A stretch of 64,000 nt of DNA from Ceratothoa steindachneri (GCA_963969495.1 OZ018320.1:71771745-71835744), one strand, 5' to 3'; shown: positions 45,803 to 56,535, numbered from the stretch's first letter. Made by a program: numbers and translations. Notes: generated by a model from the letters alone, not told the origin.

Positions 45803-47376
45803 TACCGAGCAAAATAAAAGAACGATTTTCCGAAATTAAAATATTTTCATAAATTTCCAAGGTACATAAAGGCATTCATTTATATATATTTTTTGAAGAC
45901 TTCATATGATACAATCGTATATTCAAGGAATTATACTAAATAAACTAACAAAATATGATAGGGACACGTGCCAAATAAGAGAACGCTCATTCACAGAATT
46001 GCTTAACAAGCAAATACTCTAGAAACAAACCGATATTTGATAACGATGAAACATTTAATATTTGGTGTTGAAGCCTTTGTTTCTATTACTTCGGCGCGAC
46101 GACAACCACAGGACCTAACCAGTTTCTGCAAAATTCTGATGTTATTTTGTTCAATTCTTCCTCAATTTTCGTCTATAAATCCGTCACAGTTAAAGGTTGC
46201 TGGTCTCGAACTTTGTTTCTAATGATCTTCCAAAGGTTCTCAATTAGGTTCAGGTCCGGGCTCTGAACAGGCCCCTTCATTACTTCGATATCTTCTTGTT
46301 CAAAATAGTATTTTACTTGCTTTGCACTATTGAAAGGCGGGTTATCATACTTAAATACTGCTGCCTGATCAAGAGCTGCTCAGAGTGATGGTATAACATG
46401 TTGTTGTATGAGGTTTAGGTACACATTCGCGTTTACCCTTCCAATTATACGAATTAGTAAACCAACTCCTACATATGAAAACATCTCCCATTCCATGATG
46501 CAGCCTTCTTCATGCTTGGCAGGTTTTTTAACACATTTAGGGTTACGTCTGTCGCCTGCAGAGTATCTAACAAGGCGTCCGCCATCAGATTCAAGTACAT
46601 TAAATTTACTTTCGTTGCTGAAATAAATTTCTCTAAATCTTCATACTTCCAAACACCATGAACTTCAGTATATTCGGGTCTTGCCTTCTGGTTCTTCTTA
46701 TTGATGATTGGTTTGGTTGTTGGAGAAGGAGCTTTAAAACCAGATGCATTGAGGCGACGGGAGAATGTGAAACGGCTCATTCCTTTGCCTACATTGGTCT
46801 TAAATTTTCGAGAAATTCCTGCTGCAGTCTCGAAGGGATCCTTCATAGAGAAGCGACTATTAACTCTGGCTTCCAGGCGGTGGTTATGCGGGGTCGATCG
46901 ACCCTTTCACGAGATTTATAGGTTGTATTTTCATTGTATAACTTCAGAACGCGCGAAATCGTATTCATGGATCACTCTATTTCTGTTGAAATCGATGAAA
47001 GAGTCCTCCACATAGTCTTCAAGCGAACAATTGTCTGACGTAGCTCAGGGGTCTTTTTCACGTGTGGTGACATCTCCGAAGAATGAGTACGACAATAATG
47101 GCGGTTGTACAGTTTTTAACTACTGAGCAAAATATTACCAGATAATTTAAAAAAACTTGTAGAAGGTTCTTAAAACAAATGTTCTCTTATTTTGTAGTGT
47201 AAATATTTTATCTTGTCAGTTTATTTTCTTGAATATAGAATTTTATCCTATGAAATCTTCATAAATTATATTAAGTGTATGCCTTTATGTACCATGGAAA
47301 TTTCATTACTGATAATATTTTAAAAAATATTTAACTAAAGGAAAAATCGTTCTCTTATTTTCCTCATAAGTGTTTA
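45800..47376 (-). mobile_element. Tc1-like transposon, decayed
   Basis: The left end AAAATAAAAGAACGATTTTC (45811-45830) and right end AAAATCGTTCTCTTATTTTC (about 47343-47362) are inverted repeats. TA repeats flank both sides. The interior encodes a broken Tc1 transposase on the minus strand. Confidence 0.8.
46050..47073 (-). pseudogene. Tc1-like transposase (DD34E, broken)
   Basis: Starting near 47073 the minus strand reads KKTPELRQTIVRLK (first helix-turn-helix), then INRVLKLY-like residues and RERVDRPRITT (GRPR-like linker). The stretch 46846-46469 holds FTFSRRLNASGFKAPSP (second helix-turn-helix). After a slip the catalytic domain reads MFSYVGVGLLIRIIGRV, a YDNPPFNSA block (second Asp) and QSPDLNLIENLW (Glu), with 34 residues between Asp and Glu. 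Two or three stops and two frameshifts are present. It would catalyse transposition at TA. Confidence 0.82.
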
Positions 47377-48337
47377 TATATATATATATATATGTTGTAG
47401 AATTGCTCATAGTCTGGTCCAATAATTATTCTAGTCCTTGATCTGGACACACCGCTTTTGTTTAAGTCGATGGTATTGACCCTATAACTCAATCTACGAT
47501 CATATATATATATATATATAGGCTTTAATTCCTACTGAAAGTGCAAAAGCTGGTTAGAGGCGGGTTGTGCCGTAGCCAGGATTCTCACTATAAAAGTCCC
47601 ACTTGTTACTGGGGGGAGGTTTGTGTTGTTGAATTCTAAGAATGCATAATACAGGTTGAATAAATTAGCCGAAGGGATTCTTAATTATAGTCTTGCCAAG
47701 GGTACGTCAAAAAGGAGGAGCCACAAATAAACACACGAACAAAAATAAACTTTACTTTACACAGATATAATAATTAGAAGCAATAGTTAAACGGGCATTT
47801 AGGTAAATAAGGATTAAATATTAAACACGGACGTTAAGCGTCTAGATTTATAATGACTCAATGGGAGTATCAATCACTGTTAATTAAATAGGTAATATAA
47901 GAATAGAGGGACACTGGGTTTACAGATTACCATTAATTGTGATGGATTGGAGAGACGACTACTCAAGTCCAGACGGGGCGGTTCGGGTGGCGTTAACCCG
48001 AGTTCTCGGGGAGAGGGTGGATGAGACAACGGGTTCAGGGCTACTGACTGCAGTTCCGGTTAGTTCACTCCTAAATGGATGTGACACTAACAAATAGTAA
48101 CTTCCAGTAACTATTTGGATGTTCCTTTTCTTTCTCAAGTTACGTTGAGCAACAGAGCGTATTCTTCTAGTCACAGACTCTGCGGGGCGGGATTTACTTC
48201 AGGAACACTTTGAGACAGCGACCAAGTTAACTCGGCGGCGCGTTTGCAGTCGATACGTTACGGCAACGACTCTCGTTCAACGTGAGGGTTACGCGAGTAG
48301 GTTTGGGACACTGCTCCAGAGGGGCGAACGGCGCTGT

Positions 48338-48340
48338 TAT

Positions 48341-48394
<54 letters not shown>
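48338..48394. repeat. (TC)n(TA)n microsatellite
   Basis: About 13 TC units then about 14 TA units, next to the inner inverted arm. A shorter TA run at 47501-47520 sits at the mirrored place. Confidence 0.95.
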
Positions 48395-48396
<2 letters not shown>

Positions 48397-48810
48397 TGTA
48401 GATTGAGTCATAGGGTGAATACCATCGACTTAAACAAAAGCGGTGTGTCCAGATCAAAGACATGAATTCATTTATTTATCTGACTCCATATTCTTGTTGG
48501 CTGTGTTAGTTCTTCTTTAAGTTGGCTGGGTTAATTCTTGATCTTCTTTTCTCGATGTATCTTCCTTTTAACAAGGATGTGATGATTCCTTCCAATTCTG
48601 ATGACGTGATGATTTCTTGAGAGTTGAGGAGGTCTTGATGCTTCTTGACGATTTTGATGGGATGAGACGAGTTAGCCCTTGAAAGTCGATTTCTTTCCGT
48701 TTTCCTTGACAGCGGTTTTCTCTTGAGTTGATTTCTTGAGTAGTCCTTAAAGCGTTTTTCGTGGTCTCCGTTTTCTTCGAGAATTTTATTTGTAAAAATT
48801 TGTGGACTTT

Positions 48811-48872
48811 GAGAATCGATCGTGGGTATTTTGAATCTCGACGCAAGCACTCTACCATTACGCCAAGGCGTA
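48811..48872 (-). other. tRNA-like segment with Pol III A and B boxes, copy 1
   Basis: Minus strand: TGGCGTAATGG fits the A-box consensus TRGYNNARNNG and GATCGATTC fits the B-box GWTCRANNC at tRNA-like spacing. The acceptor and anticodon stems do not fold cleanly, so it is a tRNA pseudogene or the head of a SINE. Confidence 0.5.
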
Positions 48873-49080
48873 GTCCGTGATGATTCCTTCCAATTTTGAT
48901 GACGTGATGATTTCTTGAGAGTTGAGGAGGTCTTGATGCTTCTTGACGATTTTGATGAGATGAGATGTGTTGAGACGAGTTAGCCCTTGAAAGTCGATTT
49001 CTTTCCGTTTTTCTTGACAGCGGTTTTCTCTTGAGTTGATTTCTTGAGTTGTCCTTAAAGCGTTTTTCCTTGTGGACTTT

Positions 49081-49142
49081 GGGGATCGATCGTGGGTCTT
49101 TTGAATGCCGAGGCAAGCACTCTACCATTACACCACGGCGTA
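49081..49142 (-). other. tRNA-like segment with Pol III A and B boxes, copy 2
   Basis: Minus strand: TGGTGTAATGG (A box) and GATCGATCC (B box), both exact to consensus. The middle reads GCTTGCCTCGGCATTC. Isotype cannot be assigned. Confidence 0.5.
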
Positions 49143-49274
49143 GTCCGTACTGATTTGTTAATTTAATGGGCTATTTATATTCTCGCTTTGGAAGGAAGTT
49201 GTTATCTTATATATCTTCACACCCCTACAAATTATTGGACCAGACTATGAGCAATTCTACGACATATATAAAAG

Positions 49275-49290
49275 TGGTGTCAGCTTTAAG
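49275..49290 (+). other. candidate primer-binding site
   Basis: TGGTGTCAGCTTTAAG lies 11 bp after the candidate LTR end. TGGTGTCAG-type sites are common in Gypsy elements. The tRNA is not identified. Confidence 0.45.
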
Positions 49291-49559
49291 GGGTTAAATT
49301 TTTGAGGAAGCGAACTCATATAGCCTAAAACTTGCCAACTTCCAAGGAAACCCAAATAAGCTAACGTAAATTTTAATAATTATAGTCTATTCCCCGAAGG
49401 AATATAAATAATAACCATTAATAATCCTTTCCAGGTAGTAAAAACAAAGCTAGGAAAATATTCGTTATTTTGGGGGTTAGTTATTAGATTGTATCGGTTA
49501 GGAACAATCGCAGCTTCTATTTCTCTTACCAGGTGCGTAAGTTCTTTCGTGAGTCACCA

Positions 49560-50396
49560 GTTGCGTCAGCAAGAGCAGCAATGGCTTCCTAATCGTTCGA
49601 AGTTTTCGTCAAGCAAAGACAAGCTCTCGGTCTCACAGGACAGGAACTTAAGGAATTTGTCCAAAGCGAACAGCGAAAGGAAAGAGCACGTGAAATGGAA
49701 GTAAGAAAAGAAGCGTTAGAATTGGAAGAAAGGAGAAGAAAAGAAGTGTTAGAATTGGAAGAAAGGAGAAGAAAAGAAGAGTTAGAATTTGAAGAAAGAG
49801 AAAGGATTCGAAAACATGAAAGGGAATTAAGCAGAGACTAAGTTGAAGTCAGTTCTGTTGGATCCCGTGATCACCAACCCAAGGCCCCCTCTATGAAATT
49901 TTCCCAATATAAAGACGAAGAAGATTTGTGCTGATACTTAACACATTTTGAAAAGATGTACGAGGTAAACAGATGGGCCATAGAATCCGAAGGAGTCAGA
50001 AGATTGCTCCCATTGCTTAGTCCGCACTTAAGAGAAATTTTCATCGCGTTACCACATGAAGCTACAATAGACTATAACACCTTGAAGGCCAAATTGCTAT
50101 CCACCTGCAACTTGAACCCTCAGTTCTACCGCACTAAGTTTAGATCGGCTAAAATCCAGCCCGGTCAAACTTACCGACATTTTGGATATATCCTGAAGCG
50201 AAACCTCCAGTTCTGGCTAGAATCCTCCAAAGTCAAATCGGAGTATGAGGCCCTGATTAACTTTATGTTAAAAGACCAGCTATTGTCCACCTTCCCCCAG
50301 GAGATCCGAGCATTCGTGCAAGACCGCCGAGCGTCTACCTTTCAAGAATGCATAGAGGAGGCTGATCTCCATGCGACAGGATACCCGGAAGAATAG
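49560..50396 (+). pseudogene. Gmr1-like Gypsy gag
   Basis: The N-terminus is a charged coiled coil (about 49650-49840) made of repeats of REMEVRKEALELEERRRKE style. After a TAG near 49840 and a TGA near 49930 the frame from 49956 (146 codons) encodes a SCAN-like capsid: SPHLREIFIALP, YNTLKAKLLSTCNLNPQFYR, FMLKDQLLSTFPQEIRAFVQ and CIEEADLHA. The SCAN domain of vertebrate proteins derives from this gag type. Gag assembles the particle. Two stops separate coil and capsid. Confidence 0.75.
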
Positions 50397-51210
50397 TCCC
50401 CCGTGCCCGAAGAATAAATTTAGTCAATGGAAGTCCCAACAAAGAAAACCCCCTCCATTGATAAAGACCACAGCCCTGTTCAGGCCAAAGAATAAGCCTT
50501 TTGTAGCCCACGAAGACAGAAAACCCCCAGTCTTCAATAACCAGCACCAGAATAAGCAGGTTATATGCTACTCCTGCGGTTTTCCCGGCAATTATAAGTC
50601 CCAGTGTGTACAGAATTCCAGCCTACGTCCCACCCAGAGCCAACAAGTTCACCAAGTAACCGCTACCCTTCCCCCGGAACAGCCGGCCGCGCTTACGTTA
50701 TCCCCCTCGTCTCCATACCTACAGGAATTTCAAGTGAACTTCCTGTTCAACAAGAGTACCCCCGGAGAACTAAATTTCGAAACCGGCTCGATCAATGGCT
50801 ATAAAGTGTCCACCCTCGTCAGAGACACAGGGTGCACATGCATTGTGATATCAGACAAATTGCTTCCCCCTGTCGACCCCCAACATAAGAAGTACGCAAT
50901 TGTACACGACTTCTTGGGTCGAGAAAATAGATTCCCGGTAATCCGCTGCCATGTACAGTGTAAATATTTTACTGGTTGGGCCGACGTAGTGGCAGCCCAC
51001 ATCAAATTTTGCTCGGTATTCATTGGCCAGAGCGCACTACTCTCCCCGAGTGAAGTGACTCAAGCTGTCGTCACTCGAGCGCAAGCTAGCTGTGAGGCCT
51101 CTCCCCCAACGCGCCTTTTCACCCCAGAGGCTCCTTTAGAGGTCCCAACGAGTAATGCACAATTTCTCAGAGCTCAGCAGAGCTGCCCTTTACTTCAATC
51201 CCTTTGGTAA
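50371..51210 (+). pseudogene. Gmr1-like zinc knuckle and protease
   Basis: The open frame (279 codons) overlaps the gag end. A zinc knuckle reads ICYSCGFPGNYKSQC, with the usual His replaced by Asn. The retropepsin has LVRDTGCTCIVIS (active-site DTG) and a later FIGQSALLSPSEV block. The linker AVVTRAQASCEAS leads towards integrase. The frame stops at TAA 51208-51210, but the same frame continues as integrase, so protease and integrase are collinear and separated by one nonsense codon. Confidence 0.78.
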
Positions 51211-51640
51211 AAGACCCGAAAGAACGAAGAGGTGATCGTTCGAGGGAACCGTCCCATAAGGTACATCATTAACAACTCCCTTCTGTTTCGCACCTCGCGA
51301 GATGAGTCTAACCCACCTTCCAAGGTCATGTGTATTCCGCGCACACATGTAGACCAAATCCTGCGAGGAGCACATGAAAGTCCCATGGCCGGTCATTTCG
51401 GTCATAACAAGACTTCTCAGCGAGTATTTAAATACTTTTTTTGGGCCCGGTGCAGCCAAAGATATTGCAGAATTCTGCAAAACGTGCGATTTGTGCCAGA
51501 AAACCACGGCAAAAGGTCGAATAGCCCCAGCTCCCCTGCAAAGAACCTTAGTTATTTCAGAACCATTCTCGAGAGTCGCCTTCGACGAAGAAACGGTAAT
51601 TGACGCCGTCCACCCAAACAACCCCCTAAATATTGTTAAT
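51211..51640 (+). pseudogene. Gmr1-like integrase N-terminus (core deleted)
   Basis: In frame with the protease: IVRGNRPIRYIINNSLLFRT, then CIPRTHVDQILRGAHESPMA and GHFGHNKTSQRVFKYFFW. After a slip near 51440 it reads IAEFCKTCDLCQKTTAKGRI. The His-His-Cys-Cys zinc finger (AHE, GHF, CKTC, CQK) is complete. EPFSRVAFD near 51565-51590 marks the first catalytic Asp. The rest of the DDE core is missing and RT coding begins about 100 bp later. Confidence 0.78.
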
Positions 51641-51649
51641 TCGATTTGC

Positions 51650-52605
51650 GTAGAGTCAAGCGAAGATTGTCCCCTCCCCGTCCTTCCGTCCAAGCTGCCC
51701 CCATAAAAGAACCTTTGCCCGAGTTGGATGTAAACTCCGACCTCACTCCTGCCCAAAGGAACCAAATGATAGCGCGTTGGAAGAATTTAGTGACGTCATT
51801 TCCGAGTCACCAGGATGCTCGACTCAGTTCGAACATGATATCGCCCTCACTACGCTCGAACCTGTGCGATTTAAGCCTTATCCCGTACCGGTGCTCCTAA
51901 GAGACGCTTTCAATGAGGAAGTCGACAATCTTTTGCAATTAGGGATTATCGAGCTATCTACGTCTGACTACTGTTCCCCAATAGTCATGGTCCGCAAGCC
52001 AGACCAGTCCTTTAGGATGTGCGTCGATTTTCGGAAGCTAAACACCGTCACCGTGCTCGACGCCGAGCCTCTTCCCCTACTTGAGCAAAATTTACATCTC
52101 TTCGAAGGAGCCGCCAACATCAGATCCCCCTAAAGGCATCAGCGAGGAAACTAACAGCCTTTCCTACAGACAAAGGTTTAATAGAATTCACTCGTCTGCC
52201 TTTTGGCCTAGTCACTGCCTGCAGTAGCTACAACCGCATAATGCGCGGTGTAATAGACGGTTTAAAAAGCGTTTCTTTTATTTTGATAACGTGTATGTGG
52301 CTACACGTTCATGGAACGACCATATCTTGTCCCTCCGCCCGCTTTTAGAACGCTTAAAGCATCATGGCTTGACGATTAAACATTCAAAATGCCATTTTTC
52401 TTATAAATCCATAGAATACCTTGGATTTTAAATAGGCGAAAGTCATCTGGCCCCACAGAAAGAGAAGGCAAAGGCTATTGTAAATATGCCCCTACCGCGC
52501 ACCAAGAAGCAATTACGGTCTTTCCTCGGTGCCGCTTCGTACCCCAATTCGCTTCTGTAGCAGCTCCTCTAAACGATATGCTAAAAAGAAACTCCCGGGC
52601 CCCCT
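51650..52605 (+). pseudogene. Gmr1-like reverse transcriptase
   Basis: The N-terminal part reads LTPAQRNQMIARWKN, FSDVISESPGCSTQFEHDI, VRFKPYPVPVLLRDAF and DYCSPIVMVRKPDQSFRMCV, then DFRKLNTVTVLDAEPLP. A short deletion near 52130 removes the first catalytic block. It resumes with FPTDKGLIEFTRLPFGL (52160-52205). The YxDD box near 52280 reads YFDNVYV, so the second Asp is Asn. The connection region (LRSFLGAAS) runs to about 52560. Cut by Tc1 at 52605. Confidence 0.82.
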
Positions 52606-52609
52606 CCAA

Positions 52610-53845
52610 AATAATTGGAACAGTAGAAATTTAACACCAATATTTCAATGAGCCATTATATTACGAATATACATCAAATTTCATTGTGAGTGTTTTGTTT
52701 GTATTGTTGATACATAGTTCTATTTATCAAGTTTAATGATTATTTGTATTTCTTTTTCAGATCGTGGTATAGATGCTAAGATGCGTGACTTCACTGTGTT
52801 TGAAAGAGGGCAAATCGTTGTAGCTCGAATTGCAGGAGCTTCCGTCGCCAGAACAGCTAAACTCCTTGGTTTTTCGATAGATACCATATCAAGGACCGTG
52901 ACATAATTTAATAAGCAGGCCAAAACCTCAAGCAGGAGGAGTAATTCCAGCGGGACTTCGAATCTCACTGAAAGAGACCGACGAGTGTTGAAACGCATTG
53001 TGATGAAAAATCCCCGAACATCTGCCCCTAATGTGACTGCAGACCTCAATCAACATCTCACTAGCCCAGTTTCGACCCAAAACTGTTCGCCGTGAGCTCA
53101 ATAAAGCCGGATATCATGGAAGAGCCGCCATCAAAAAACCTCTGCTTTCTCATCAAAATATTTAGAAAAGGCTGAACTGTTGTAGAGATTACAAGGGCTG
53201 GTCGACAGACCAATGGAAGCAAGTAATATTCTCCGACGAGTCCAGTTTTTCTCTTTTTCCCCACTGCAGGGCGAGTTTATGTGTGGAGGCAACCCGGGAA
53301 GACTTTAATCCTGATTACCTTCTTCCTTCAGTAAAGCACGGAGGATGGTCAGTGATGATTTTGGCAGGCATATCTTTGAATTGTCTTGGTTTAATCGTTG
53401 CCCTGCATGGTACGATCAACAGCAACGAATATCATAATATTTGGAAGATCAAGTCCATCTCATGATCCAGAGATTATTCCCTTTTGGTGAGTTTTTGTTC
53501 CAAGATGACAATGCCCCAATACATACCGCTCAAGTGTTTAAGAATTGGTATGAAGAGCATAGGAATGAGCTACAACACATAATGTGGCCCAACAATCTCG
53601 AGATCTTAATATTATTGATCATTTGTGGTGCCTCTTGGAGTGAAAAGTTAGAAGTCGTATCTAAAACAGCTGGAACAGGTATTGTAAGAAGAATAGCTCA
53701 AAATTCCTCTCAATGAATTCAGGAAGCTATATGAATCAATTCCAAGCCGCATCGACACTGTTCAGAAAGCAAAAGGAGGACCAATTACGTATTGAATAAA
53801 TATTCATTGAATTTAACACTTGTTCCAATTATTTTTTTATAACTC
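52610..53845 (+). mobile_element. Tc1-like transposon, decayed
   Basis: The left end AAAATAATTGGAACAGTAGA and right end, reversed, AAAAATAATTGGAACAAGTG are inverted repeats. The interior encodes a broken Tc1 transposase. It is inserted in the Gmr1-like RT/RNase H region. Confidence 0.8.
52781..53800 (+). pseudogene. Tc1-like transposase, broken
   Basis: Starts MRDFTVFERGQIVVARIAG with a helix-turn-helix (ASVARTAKLLGFSIDTISR), then a stop. The second binding unit (LKRIVMKNPRTSAPNVTADL) precedes a decayed catalytic domain: SDESSF-like residues near 53235, GGWSVMILAGIS near 53340 and FQDDNAPIHTAQVFKNWY (second Asp) near 53500. The Glu region has decayed near 53600. The C-terminus ESIPSRIDTVQKAKGGPITY is typical. 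About ten lesions. Confidence 0.8.
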
Positions 53846-54025
53846 CTGTATATATTACTTGTAATTGAAATTAATCTGTTTCTTGGAAATCTGATTCGTA
53901 GAAGGAATATGAAGATGCAGGAAATGCCTCTAAACATTTATTGACCGGACGTTTCGAACCTCAAATTGGATAATTATCAGCCACTAACGACATAAGGAAA
54001 AAAACTAACATTAAAAGTTTAAAAA
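53846..54025 (-). mobile_element. Penelope-like 3' region fragment (split by mariner)
   Basis: On the minus strand CTGATAATTATCC and GGTTCGAAACGTCCGGTC form a degraded hammerhead-like core typical of Penelope-like ends. No coding sequence. It may continue at 54951 after the mariner. Confidence 0.4.
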
Positions 54026-54950
54026 TACGAGGGGCGGTCAATAAGTTTTGCGAATCGGTAGGGCAAAACTGAGGAAGGGGGATGGCTGTTTGTGGAAGTG
54101 TTAGGACAAGTTATGACAAGTCAGGACCTGCAGCTGCACGCTCCTGCCTTGTCTATTTAAGAAGCAGTCAATGGTCGCAGATCGTCAGTCACAAATTTTT
54201 CAACAATGGAGAAGGTTGAGCACCACGCAGTGATCAAATCTTTGACCAAGGAAGGCAAAAATGCAAAAGAGATCCATGAACGCATGGTTGCAGTGTACAC
54301 TGACACCGCCTCTTTCTATGCTACCATTGCTCGCTGGAATAGGAAGTTCCACCATGGTCGTGAGTCCCTTGAAGATGAACCCTGTATAAGACGCCTGTCA
54401 GACGTGACCAACGATGACAATGTGGCCAGCATGGAGAGGATGATCCTCGAAATCGACGGGTAAAGGTCGAAGAAATCGAGCGAGAACTTGGAATATCACA
54501 TGGAAGTGTTATCAACATGATCCACGACAATTTGGCCATGACTAAGGTCTCTGCCCGTTGGGTCCCTAGAAACCTGACGCCCCATGATCGACTTCAACGT
54601 CGTCAAAGTCCACAAGGCCAGAGTTGCACAAGCTGCCCTGCGCGAGTGCAGATTTGAGGAGCTTAACGGTCCCCCCTATAGTCCAGATCTGGCCCCTAGC
54701 GACTACTTTTTATTCCGCCAAACCGGCGTGGACGCCGGTTTGGGGACGATGAAGATGTCCAGCTCGCCGTCCGGGAGTGGATTGAACAGCAGTCGGGAGA
54801 TTTCTGGTTGTCGGTAATTTGAAGCCTCAGGGACAATTGGCGCAAGTGCATTGAAGTCGAGGGTAGTTATATTGAAAAATAATTAAACAGTTTTCCTAAT
54901 ATCTCGTTTCTTTATATCCGAATTGCAAAACTTATTGACTTCCCCTCGTA
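54026..54950 (+). mobile_element. mariner with internal deletion
   Basis: TIRs TACGAGGGGCGGTCAATAAG (left) and, reversed, TACGAGGGGAAGTCAATAAG (right) start with the TA target. The element is only 925 bp because about 400 bp of the transposase are missing near 54600. Confidence 0.85.
54206..54840 (+). pseudogene. mariner transposase, internally deleted
   Basis: Starts MEKVEHHAVIKSLTKEGKNA with the mariner helix-turn-helix, followed by AVYTDTASFYATIARWNRKF. A slip gives KVEEIERELGISHG and RWVPRNLTPHDR (mariner WVPHEL motif as WVPRNL). Deletion of the first two catalytic Asp regions follows. PPYSPDLAPSDYFLF (final Asp) survives at about 54672-54717. A C-terminal frame slip follows. Inactive. 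Confidence 0.82.
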
Positions 54951-55214
54951 CCTTAAACAATTGTTTAAAATAGGGAAAAGGAAAGATAAATCAATAAAAT
55001 AAACAAATATTGTGTGGTATGTAAAAGAAAAATGACATTACATAAAAAATACTTAACAATATCCAAATTACACTGCATATTGTCAAGTACTTTTTATCGA
55101 ATGTTATTTTTGTTTTACATACCACTTCAGCTCCTCGCTGAACCATGTAAATTCAGAAGTAGTTTTAAGTCCAAGGTTCTTAATCCTCGCCTTATCTAGG
55201 GCGAAAAACAACTT
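54951..55214. other. AT-rich sequence before Penelope-like RT
   Basis: No motifs until about 55215. The frame ending at 55199 is hydrophobic and unrecognised. It may be Penelope-like 5' sequence. Confidence 0.3.
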
Positions 55215-56535
55215 AAAAATAACCTTATGAATAACATTCAGAAAGCAGATAAAGCAGGTATCTACGTCATTATAACCATACTCAATGATCAGACTAAATT
55301 TAAAAAAAAATTACGAGGAACCCAATCGACGACAATAAAAAGAACGTGAATATAATATTACTAGGCATTAACAAACAACCAGGAAACCCTGGTGACTTCA
55401 GCCCCGGTTATGTTAACGGTAATGTGAAGACCCACAAGGTAGGAAACCCTCTTAGACCAATAATAAGTCAGATCCCCACCCATACCTATGAGCTGGCCAA
55501 GTTTGTAAACAAAATATTTACACCCTACGTGCCACAACTTTACACTATAGAACCCGTCGACCGATTTCATTGACATTATTAGAGCTATTGCCCCTAAAGG
55601 AATAATAGCTTGTATGGATATTGAGTCTTTGTTTGCAAATGTTCCGTTTGCCGAAACAATAGAAATAATACTAGAACGTGTTTTTGACCAAAATGATCGG
55701 CCCCCTATTGGCATACCCAGAGCTGCCCTAAGACCCCGCCTGCACCTCGGAAGCCCCGTTCTATGGCTTCAATGGAGATGTGTACCGTTAAGTAGATGGA
55801 GTTGCTATGCGTTCTCCTCTTGGAGTCATATTCGCAAATTTTTACATGGGAGACGTCGAAGAATGAGTTTTCGCAAACTTATCCAGACCCCTTATTTACT
55901 GCAGATACATAGACGACATTTACATAAATGTACAATGGGAAGAAGAAATACAAACACTCCAACAAGTATTTAAAGAATGTTCGTCCTGCAATTATACAGT
56001 TGAACGAAGCCAAGACAACCAACTTCCATTTCTCGACACCTTAACTATAAAAAACAATGACAAGATTACGACGAAAGTATACATTAAAACCACCAATCCT
56101 GGCCTCTGCATGAATACAGAAAGTGAATGCCCAGAACGATACAAGAAATGGTTACGTCAACCATGCCTTCACCCACTGTCAAACTTGGAAAGATACACAC
56201 AATGATATTGAGAAAGCAACACAAGTACTCGTCAACAATGTATTCAGCAACCACGATGTACGGGTAGCCAGCAAGAAGAAAATGGACCAATTTTATTTCA
56301 AAGAATAGCAAAACAACGGAAACAATAAGATAGAAAGTAACATAAAACTCTTCTACAAGAACATGATGAACACAGCGTACCGAACAGACGAAAGGGTAAT
56401 TAAGGAAATTATTAACCGATCTATAAAGCCTACAAATACAGAACAAAAGATGTCGTTAACTATATATTATCAAACTAGACGCACCGCCAATCGCATCGTG
56501 AAAAACAAGCAGAAGCCCATACAAAACCTAAACAA
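55215..56535 (+). pseudogene. Penelope-like reverse transcriptase
   Basis: The start reads NNIQKADKAGIYVIITILND. The palm includes GNVKTHKVGNPLRPIISQ (55410-55480), CMDIESLFANVPFAETIEII (catalytic Asp, 55612-55665), a GVAMRSPLGVIFANFYMGD block (about 55800-55855) and CRYIDDIY (YIDD box, about 55900). The C-terminal part reads QLPFLDTLTIKNND and TTNPGLCMNTESECPERYKK. This is the Penelope order and wording. RT of this group is related to telomerase. Frameshifts near 55575, 55720 and 56120 break it. It is interrupted at 56535 by family A and resumes at 57992. Confidence 0.87.
56525..56535. repeat. target-site duplication, left (11 bp)
   Basis: AACCTAAACAA is repeated exactly at 57992-58002. Confidence 0.9.

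Larger units (their letters stand above)
48579..49149. repeat. two-unit tandem duplication (about 300 and 270 bp)
   Basis: Units start GTGATGATTCCTTCCAATT at 48579 and GTGATGATTCCTTCCAATTT at 48877. The second lacks about 40 bp around the GTGGTCTCCG segment and has a 16-bp addition near 48965. Each ends in a tRNA-like segment on the minus strand. Confidence 0.85.
47391..49263 (+). repeat. candidate 5' LTR of Gmr1-like Gypsy, with inverted arms
   Basis: It begins TGTTGTAGAATTGCTC and ends GAGCAATTCTACGACA, i.e. TG...CA. A PBS-like TGGTGTCAG follows at 49275. Unusually, the first 110 bp recur in inverted form, split over 48390-48465 and 49226-49257, so the block could instead be a foldback element. 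The matching 3' LTR is not in the window. Confidence 0.5.
49264..52605 (+). mobile_element. Gmr1-like Ty3/Gypsy remnant (gag-PR-IN-RT)
   Basis: Gag, zinc knuckle, protease, integrase N-terminus and RT follow each other on the plus strand. Integrase lies upstream of RT, the order described for the Gmr1-like group. The 3' half is cut off at about 52605 by a Tc1 element. The integrase core and RT palm start are deleted. Confidence 0.72.

Noticed and set aside
51232..51603. Domesticated integrase gene
   Set aside because: The zinc finger is intact but the catalytic core is deleted and frames are broken; it is a remnant of the adjacent Gypsy element.
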